This document shows, in pieces, positions 57,115-64,000 of a stretch of 64,000 nucleotides of DNA (positions within the stretch are counted from its first letter, which is position 1; each line of letters begins with the position of its first letter). Under the pieces are notes generated by a model. That model searched no databases. It saw only the letters and a program-made list of their open reading frames with translations, and was not told the origin of the DNA. The stretch is from Streptomyces sp. B93 (GTDB lineage Bacteria > Actinomycetota > Actinomycetes > Streptomycetales > Streptomycetaceae). The position numbers were made by a program, and so were the translations under genes. The stretch lies in contig NZ_JAGPXL010000006.1 of NCBI RefSeq assembly GCF_018070565.1, positions 1-64,000 on the forward strand, given 5' to 3'.

Positions 57115-58248
57115 TCAGTAGGACTTCGGCAGGCCGAGGGTCTGGTGGGAGACGTAGTTGAGAATCATCTCCCGGCTCACCGGAGCAATACGAGCCACGC
57201 GCGCCGCCGTTATCAACGAGGCGAGCCCGAACTCGCGCGTGAGGCCGTTCCCGCCGAGGGTGTGCACGGCCTGGTCGACCGCCTTCACATTGGCCTCCGC
57301 GGCGGCGTACTTCGCCATGTTCGCGGCCTCCCCCGCGCCGACGTCGTCGCCCGCGTCGTACAGGTACGCCGCCTTCTGCATCATCAGCCGCGCGAGTTCC
57401 AGGTCGATGTGCGCCTGTGCGAGGGGGTGGGCGATGGCCTGGTGGGCGCCGATGGGCGCCTTCCACACGGTGCGTTCCCGGGCGTACTCGATGGCCCGCG
57501 CGAGCGCGTAGCGGCCCATGCCGATCGCGAACGCGGCCGTCATGATCCGCTCCGGGTTGAGGCCCGCGAACAGCTGGAGCAGGCCCGCGTCCTCGTCCCC
57601 GACGAGCGCCTGAGGGGGCAGTCGTACGTCGTCCAGGACCAGCTCGAACTGCTTCTCGGCGGCGTTCAGCTCCATGTCGATCCTGCTGCGCTGGAAGCCG
57701 GGTGCGTCGCGCGGGACGATGAACAGGCAGGGCTTGAGGTTGCCGGTGCGGGCGTCCTCGGTGCGGCCGACGATGAGGGTGGCGTCCGCGATGTCGACTC
57801 CGGAGACGAAGACCTTGCGGCCGGTGAGCAGCCAGTCGGCGCCGTCGCGGCGGGCGGTGGTGGTGATGCGGTGGGAGTTGGAGCCCGCGTCGGGCTCGGT
57901 GATGCCGAACGCCATGGTGCGGGTGCCGTCCGCCAGGGCGGGGAGCCACTCCTGTTTCTGGGCGTCCGTGCCGAAGCGGGCGATCACCGTGCCGCAGATG
58001 GCCGGGGAGACGACGAGCATGAGCAGGGGGCAGCCCGCGGCGCCCAGCTCCTCGAGGACGATGGAGAGTTCGGTGATGCCGCCGCCTCCGCCGCCGTATG
58101 CCTCCGGCAGGTTGACGCCGAGGTAGCCGAGTTTGCCTGCGTCGGACCAGAGTTGTTCGCGGTCGTGGTTGCGGCCGTGGCGTCTGCCCAGTTGGGCGAC
58201 CGCGGATCGGAGAGCCTTGTGTTCTTCGGTCTCGATGAGGGTGGTCAC
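57115..58248 (-). CDS. Acyl-CoA dehydrogenase (citronellyl-/isovaleryl-CoA dehydrogenase-like position)
   Basis: A 377-residue full-length acyl-CoA dehydrogenase: NLPEAYGGGGGGITELSIVLEELGAAGCPLLMLVVSPAICGTVIARFGTDAQKQEWLPALADGTRTMAFGITEPDAGSNSHRITTTARRDGADWLLTGRKVFVSGVDIADATLIVGRT has the flavin motif AFGITEPDAGSN. The C-terminal domain contains RTVWKAPIGAHQAIAHPLAQAHIDLELARLMMQKAAYLYDAG and VHTLGGNGLTREFG. In the atu (terpene) and liu (leucine) clusters the acyl-CoA dehydrogenase sits beside the biotin carboxylase, as here. It is unlike the split subunits at 3-25 kb and should act as a homotetramer. A 53-base gap precedes the ligase. Confidence 0.92.
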   Translation of the reverse strand: MTTLIETEEHKALRSAVAQLGRRHGRNHDREQLWSDAGKLGYLGVNLPEAYGGGGGGITELSIVLEELGAAGCPLLMLVVSPAICGTVIARFGTDAQKQEWLPALADGTRTMAFGITEPDAGSNSHRITTTARRDGADWLLTGRKVFVSGVDIADATLIVGRTEDARTGNLKPCLFIVPRDAPGFQRSRIDMELNAAEKQFELVLDDVRLPPQALVGDEDAGLLQLFAGLNPERIMTAAFAIGMGRYALARAIEYARERTVWKAPIGAHQAIAHPLAQAHIDLELARLMMQKAAYLYDAGDDVGAGEAANMAKYAAAEANVKAVDQAVHTLGGNGLTREFGLASLITAARVARIAPVSREMILNYVSHQTLGLPKSY

Positions 58249-58259
58249 TGTTGTCCTCC

Positions 58260-58313
58260 GGGTGCGGGTGGTGGGTGGCTGGTCGCGCAGTTCCCCGCGC
58301 CCCTAAGGGGCGT
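58260..58313. repeat. Dispersed Streptomyces intergenic repeat, copy 3, supplying a stop codon
   Basis: gggtgcgggtggtgggtggc followed by tggtcgcgcagttccccgcg and cccctaaggggcg. The last part, CGCCCCTAAGGGGCG, is a hairpin. It spans the gap between the carboxylase alpha and dehydrogenase genes, and the TAG stop of the carboxylase frame (58303-58305) lies inside it. Confidence 0.7.
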
Positions 58314-60153
58314 CGCTGTCGACGACCGCCAAGAGGGTGCCGACCCGCACTTGCTGGCCCGGGGCGGCGTTCAGGGCGCTGAGCGTGCCGGTGGTCGGGG
58401 CCTTGATCTCGTGTTGCATCTTCATCGCCTCCAGCCAGAGCAGGGGCTGTCCGGCCTCCACCCGGGCGCCTGCCGCCAGGCCCTCCGCCACGCGGACGAC
58501 CGTGCCCGGCATGGGGGCCAGGAGGGAGCCCGGGGCGTGCTGTTGCGTCGGGTCGGGGAAGCGGGGCAGAGCCGCGAGGCGGGTGGTGTTGACGTACACC
58601 TGGTCGCCGTAGCGTGTGACCTCGTACTTGCGGCGTACGCCGTCCACTTCCAGGACGACGAGGCCCCCGTCGGCGTGCACGACCCGCACCCCGTCCGCCT
58701 CGAAGCCGCCCGCGCGGGTGTGCCGGTACTGGACCTCTCGCTTCTCGCCCGCCACCGCGTAGCGCTTGGTCTGGGGCTGGGAGGGCAGGTTGCGCCAGCC
58801 GCCGAAGGGGGAGCGGGCGTGGGCGTCGGCCAGGGCGGCGGCGAGGGGGGCGTGGGGGTCGGGGACCGGGTCGGTCAGGTCGTCGAGGTGGCGGTCGTAG
58901 AAGCCCGTGTCCATGTGGGCGGACGTGAACTCCTCGTGGCGCAGGGAGCGGATCAGCAGGTCGCGGTTGGTGACGGGGCCGTGGATCGTGGCCCGTTCGA
59001 GGGCGTCGGCGAGTTTGCGGACGGCTTCGGCGCGGGTGGGGGCGTGGGCGACGGCCTTGGCGAGCATGGGGTCGTAGTGGACGCCGATGTCGTCGCCGTC
59101 GGTGTAGCCGGTGTCCAGGCGGACGCCGGCCGGGACGGTGAGGCGGTGCAGGGTGCCGGTCTGCGGGGCCCAGCCGTGGGCGGGGTCCTCGGCGTAGAGG
59201 CGGGCCTCGACGGCGTGGCCACGCGCGCGTGGCGGGTCGGCTTCCAGGGCCTCGCCCTCCGCGACGCGGATCTGGGCCGCCACCAGGTCGATGCCGAAGA
59301 CGGCCTCGGTGACGGGGTGTTCGACCTGGAGACGGGTGTTCATCTCCAGGAAGTGCGGCCGGCCGTCGGCGACGAGGAACTCGACGGTTCCGGCGCCGGT
59401 GTAGTCGACGGCGCGGGCGGCGCGTACGGCGGTGTCGTGCAGCTCGGCCGTCAGCGCCTCGGTGAGGCCGGGGGCGGGGGCCTCCTCGATCACCTTCTGG
59501 TGGCGGCGCTGGAGGGAGCAGTCGCGGGTGCCGAGCGCCCACACCGTGCCGTGGGTGTCGGCGAGGATCTGCACCTCGATGTGGCGGCCGTCCTCGATGT
59601 ACGGCTCGGTGAACACCTCGTCGTCCCCGAACGCGGCCAGTGCCTCCGCGCGGGCGGCCGTCAGTTCGGCGTCGAGGTCGGCGAGGCGGCGTACGACACG
59701 CATGCCGCGCCCGCCGCCGCCCGCCGCCGCCTTCACCAGCACCGGCAGGTCGGCCTCGGTGACCTCGTGCAGCGGCGCCAGGCCCAGGAGCTGTTTGGCG
59801 CGCGTCTTGGACGCCATCGCCTCGATCGCCTCCGGCGGCGGGCCGATCCAGGTCAGGCCCGCGTCGCGGACCGCGCGGGCGAAGTCGGCGTTCTCGGAGA
59901 GGAAGCCGTAGCCGGGGTGTACGGCGTCGGCGCCGGCGGCGAGGGCTGCCTTCACGATCAGGTCGCCGCGCAGGTAGGTGTCGGCGGGCGTCGCGCCCGG
60001 CAGCCGTACCGTCGTGTCGGCCACGCGCGCGTGGAGGGCGTTCTCGTCCGGGTCGGAGTGCACGGCGACCGTCCGGACACCCAACTCACGGCAGGTGCGG
60101 AAGACCCGGCAGGCGATCTCGCCCCGGTTGGCGACGAGCAGACTCGAAATCAC
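58303..60153 (-). CDS. Acyl-CoA carboxylase alpha chain (biotin carboxylase + BCCP)
   Basis: A 616-residue alpha subunit. Biotin carboxylase: SSLLVANRGEIACRVFRTCRELGVRTVAVHSDPDENALHARVADTTVRL, ATP-grasp KAAAGGGGRGMRVVRR, then FTEPYIEDGRHIEVQILADTHGTVWALGTRDCSLQRRHQKVIEEAPAP and VEFLVADGRPHFLEMNTRLQVEHPVTEAV. The last 80 residues are the biotin carrier domain with LEAMKMQHEIKAP, whose Lys is biotinylated. Length is slightly short but complete. With the beta chain downstream it would carboxylate methylcrotonyl-, geranyl- or a related acyl-CoA. The stop codon and final residues come from the dispersed repeat. Confidence 0.94.
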   Translation of the reverse strand: MISSLLVANRGEIACRVFRTCRELGVRTVAVHSDPDENALHARVADTTVRLPGATPADTYLRGDLIVKAALAAGADAVHPGYGFLSENADFARAVRDAGLTWIGPPPEAIEAMASKTRAKQLLGLAPLHEVTEADLPVLVKAAAGGGGRGMRVVRRLADLDAELTAARAEALAAFGDDEVFTEPYIEDGRHIEVQILADTHGTVWALGTRDCSLQRRHQKVIEEAPAPGLTEALTAELHDTAVRAARAVDYTGAGTVEFLVADGRPHFLEMNTRLQVEHPVTEAVFGIDLVAAQIRVAEGEALEADPPRARGHAVEARLYAEDPAHGWAPQTGTLHRLTVPAGVRLDTGYTDGDDIGVHYDPMLAKAVAHAPTRAEAVRKLADALERATIHGPVTNRDLLIRSLRHEEFTSAHMDTGFYDRHLDDLTDPVPDPHAPLAAALADAHARSPFGGWRNLPSQPQTKRYAVAGEKREVQYRHTRAGGFEADGVRVVHADGGLVVLEVDGVRRKYEVTRYGDQVYVNTTRLAALPRFPDPTQQHAPGSLLAPMPGTVVRVAEGLAAGARVEAGQPLLWLEAMKMQHEIKAPTTGTLSALNAAPGQQVRVGTLLAVVDSDAP

Positions 60154-60162
60154 AGGGTTCCC

Positions 60163-61757
60163 TCACATCCGGAAGACGCCGAAGCCGCCCCGTACGCCCT
60201 CGTAGGGCGCGGTGTGCACGGCGGACAGGCACAGGCCGAGAACGGTGCGGGTGTCGCGGGGGTCGATGACGCCGTCGTCGTAGAGCCGCCCGGACAGGAA
60301 CATCGGCAGCGACTCGGACTCGATCTGCTGCTCGACCATCGCGCGCAGGGCGGCGTCGGCCTCGTCGTCGTAGGGCTGGCCCTTGGCCGCCGCCGACTGC
60401 CGGGCCACGATCGACAGGACGCCCGCGAGCTGCTGGGGGCCCATCACGGCGGACTTGGCGCTGGGCCAGGCGAACAGGAAGCGCGGGTCGTAGGCCCGGC
60501 CGCACATGCCGTAGTGCCCGGCGCCGTACGACGCCCCCATGAGGACCGACAGGTGGGGGACCCGGCTGTTGCTCACCGCGTTGATCATCATCGAGCCGTG
60601 CTTGATGATGCCGCCCTGCTCGTACTCCTTGCCGACCATGTAGCCGGTGGTGTTGTGGAGGAAGACCAGCGGGATGTCACGCTGGTTGGCAAGCTGGATG
60701 AACTGGGCGGCCTTCTGGGACTCCTCGCTGAAGAGGACCCCCTGGGCGTTGGCGAGCACACCGACGGGGTAGCCGTGCAGCTGCGCCCAGCCGGTGACCA
60801 GGCTGGTGCCGTAGAGGGGCTTGAACTCGTCGAAGTCGGAGGCGTCGACGACGCGGGCGATGACCTCGCGCGGGTCGAAGGGGGTCCTGAGGTCGCCGGG
60901 GACGATCCCCAGGAGTTCGTCCGGGTCGTACTTCGGGGGGACGGCGGGGCCCGGGTCCGGGTACGCCTTGCGGTGGCTGAGGCGGGCGACGACCCGGCGT
61001 GCCTGGCGCAGGGCGTCGGGTTCGTCGACGGCGAAGTAGTCGGCGAGGCCCGACACGCGCGCGTGCATCCCGGCGCCGCCCAGGGACTCGTCGTCGCTCT
61101 CCTCACCGGTCGCCATCTTCACCAGCGGCGGACCGCCGAGGAAGACCTTGGCGCGCTCCTTGACCATGATCACGTGGTCGGACATGCCGGGGATGTAGGC
61201 GCCGCCCGCCGTCGAGTTGCCGAAGACGACGGCGACGGTGGGGATTCCGGCGGCGGACAGCCGGGTGATGTCCCGGAAGATCGCCCCGCCGGGGATGAAG
61301 ATCTCCTTCTGGGAGGGCAGGTCGGCGCCGCCGGACTCCACCAGGCTGATGCAGGGCAGCCGGTTGGCCAGCGCGATGTCGTTGGCGCGCAGCGCCTTCT
61401 TCAGGCTCCACGGGTTGCTCGCGCCGCCGCGCACGGTCGGGTCGTTGGCGGTGATCAGGCACTCCACGCCCTCGACCACCCCGATCCCGGTGACCAGCGA
61501 GGCGCCGACGGTGTAGTCACTGCCCCAGCCGGCGAGCGGGGACAGTTCCAGGAACGGGGTGTCCGGGTCGAGGAGCAGCTCGATGCGCTCCCGCGCGAGC
61601 AGTTTGCCGCGCCCGCGGTGCCGTTCGACGTACTTCTCACCGCCGCCCGCGAGTGCCTTGGCGTGCTCGGTGCCGAGTTCCGCGAGCTTGGCGAGCATGG
61701 CCTCGCGGTGGGCGGCGTAGTCGGCGCCGCCGGTGTCCAAAGAGGTCTGAAGAACCG

Positions 61758-61761
<4 letters not shown>
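60163..61761 (-). CDS. Acyl-CoA carboxylase beta chain (carboxyltransferase)
   Basis: A 532-residue carboxyltransferase of the methylcrotonyl/geranyl/propionyl-CoA type: HRGRGKLLARERIELLLDPDTPFLELSPLAGWG, VTANDPTVRGGASNPWSLKKALRA (acyl-CoA lobe, reading ITANDPTVRGG), GNSTAGGAYIPGMSDHVIMVKERAKVFLGGPPLVKMATGEESDDESLGGAGMHARVSGLADYFA and LVFLHNTTGYMVGKEYEQGGIIKHGSMMINAVSNSRVPHLSVLMGASYGAGHYGMCGRAYDPRFLFAWPSAKSAVMGPQQLAGVL. This pattern is closest to MccB/AtuC-type beta chains rather than AccB of propionyl-CoA carboxylase. The GTG start overlaps the AtuA-like stop (GTGA, 61758-61761). The alpha gene follows nine bases later. Confidence 0.93.
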
Positions 61762-63433
<1,672 letters not shown>

Positions 63434-63437
<4 letters not shown>

Positions 63438-64000
63438 GGCGCGTCCCCCTTGGCGGCGCGTCCGGCGCCGGGCGGGCCCGCGAAGGCCTGGGCGATGTCC
63501 AGCCAGCGGTCGGCGTCGGCTCCCTCGGCCCGCACGGCGAGGTCGGCGCGGTGGGCACGCTGGGTGACCAGCAGGCAGAAGTCGAGTGCGGGGCCGGTGA
63601 CGCGCTGGGCCGCGTCCTCGGGGCCGTACAGCCAGGTCTCCCCGGACGGTGCGGTGAGTTCGACGCGGAACGGGTCGGCGGGCGGGGTGCGGCCGTGGGT
63701 GTGGAAGGCGAAGTCGCGGGTCCGCACCCCGATCCAGGCCACGTGCCGCAGCCGGTCGGTGGGCTCCCGTGCGACACCCAGCGCGTCCGCGACGTCCAGG
63801 CCGTGCGCCCAGGTCTCCATGAGGCGGGCGGTCGCCATCGAGGCGGCGGACATGGGCGGCCCGTACCAGGGGAAACGGGCGCCGGACGGCGCGTCCCGCA
63901 GCGCCTCATCGAGCGCCGCGCGCCCCTCGCGCCACCGCGCCAGCAGTGCGGCGGGGGCGAGCCGGGCGCCTTCCTCGGCGCCCTCGTCGACGAAGCCGTC
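63434..64000 (-). CDS. TIGR03084-family metal-binding protein (MDMPI-like), 5-prime end outside window
   Basis: Partial: the frame is open to the window edge. The visible part reads [33 protein letters not shown]...[32 protein letters not shown], the TIGR03084/mycothiol-dependent maleylpyruvate isomerase-like signature, with metal ligands of the [14 protein letters not shown] segment. The internal ATG at 63853 is not the start, because coding continues upstream in frame. Actinobacterial members sit in operons with AtuA and acyl-CoA carboxylases. Its stop overlaps the AtuA-like start. Confidence 0.85.

Overview
The window is chromosomal DNA of a Streptomyces (or close relative): about 70% G+C, almost every codon ending in G or C, many GTG starts, GTGA/ATGA start-stop overlaps, and several genes recognisable as Streptomyces orthologues. 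The left edge carries afsK, the eukaryote-type kinase of the AfsK/AfsR antibiotic-control cascade (activation-loop Thr falls at residue 168, as known for AfsK), with a VOC protein beside it that is probably kbpA, the AfsK-binding inhibitor. The right half holds dmdR1 (iron regulator), an SCO4402-family gene, purU, a citrate synthase, pdxH and a cinnamate/4-coumarate:CoA ligase, in an order I recall from the S. coelicolor SCO44xx-SCO43xx region. That synteny is from memory, not computed.

Layout. 1-2.1 kb: afsK and kbpA-like gene. 2.2-27 kb: a catabolic island of acyl-CoA chemistry: four acyl-CoA dehydrogenases (one adjacent pair, one split pair), a cysteine-less thiolase-fold protein with a DUF35 partner, an NDP-forming and an AMP-forming CoA ligase, enoyl-CoA hydratase, SDR, amidohydrolase, cyclase-family hydrolase, flavin monooxygenase, flavin reductase, MFS permease and a zinc alcohol dehydrogenase. 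Eleven copies of a palindrome close to CTGACGG-N-CCGTCAG lie only upstream of these genes, and one overlaps the start of the TetR gene at 2221. I infer one TetR regulon for breakdown of an unknown, perhaps steroid- or terpenoid-like, acid. 27-37.5 kb: EF-hand protein, anti-sigma antagonist, ECF-like sigma factor with a zinc-finger anti-sigma, purU, a lipoprotein, a proline-rich membrane protein with repeated ATQY motifs, an NsdA/NsdB-like regulator and a primase-polymerase domain protein.

37.6-46.5 kb: an ABC exporter pair, then a four-gene cassette: TPR protein, a 1584-residue CHAT protease-NTPase-TPR protein, a 49-residue acidic protein and a three-helix membrane protein. It looks like a regulated proteolytic/membrane-effector conflict system. 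Its NTPase is split by a disordered insert built from a 144-bp tandem repeat. 46.5-54 kb: housekeeping and regulatory genes (GNAT, PAS-sensor, SIS, dmdR1, a serine-less alpha/beta hydrolase with the only in-frame TTA codon I found, a 12-codon ORF with its own promoter and a very strong ribosome site, citrate synthase, pdxH). 54-64 kb: a minus-strand operon resembling the liu/atu systems (TIGR03084 protein, AtuA-like, biotin-dependent acyl-CoA carboxylase beta and alpha, acyl-CoA dehydrogenase, CoA ligase, enoyl-CoA hydratase, TetR) whose genes are mostly coupled by GTGA overlaps.

Three copies of a dispersed Streptomyces intergenic repeat and one different repeat inserted in frame in the CoA ligase gene are also present. 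I saw no rRNA, tRNA, insertion sequence, phage gene, CRISPR array or replication origin.
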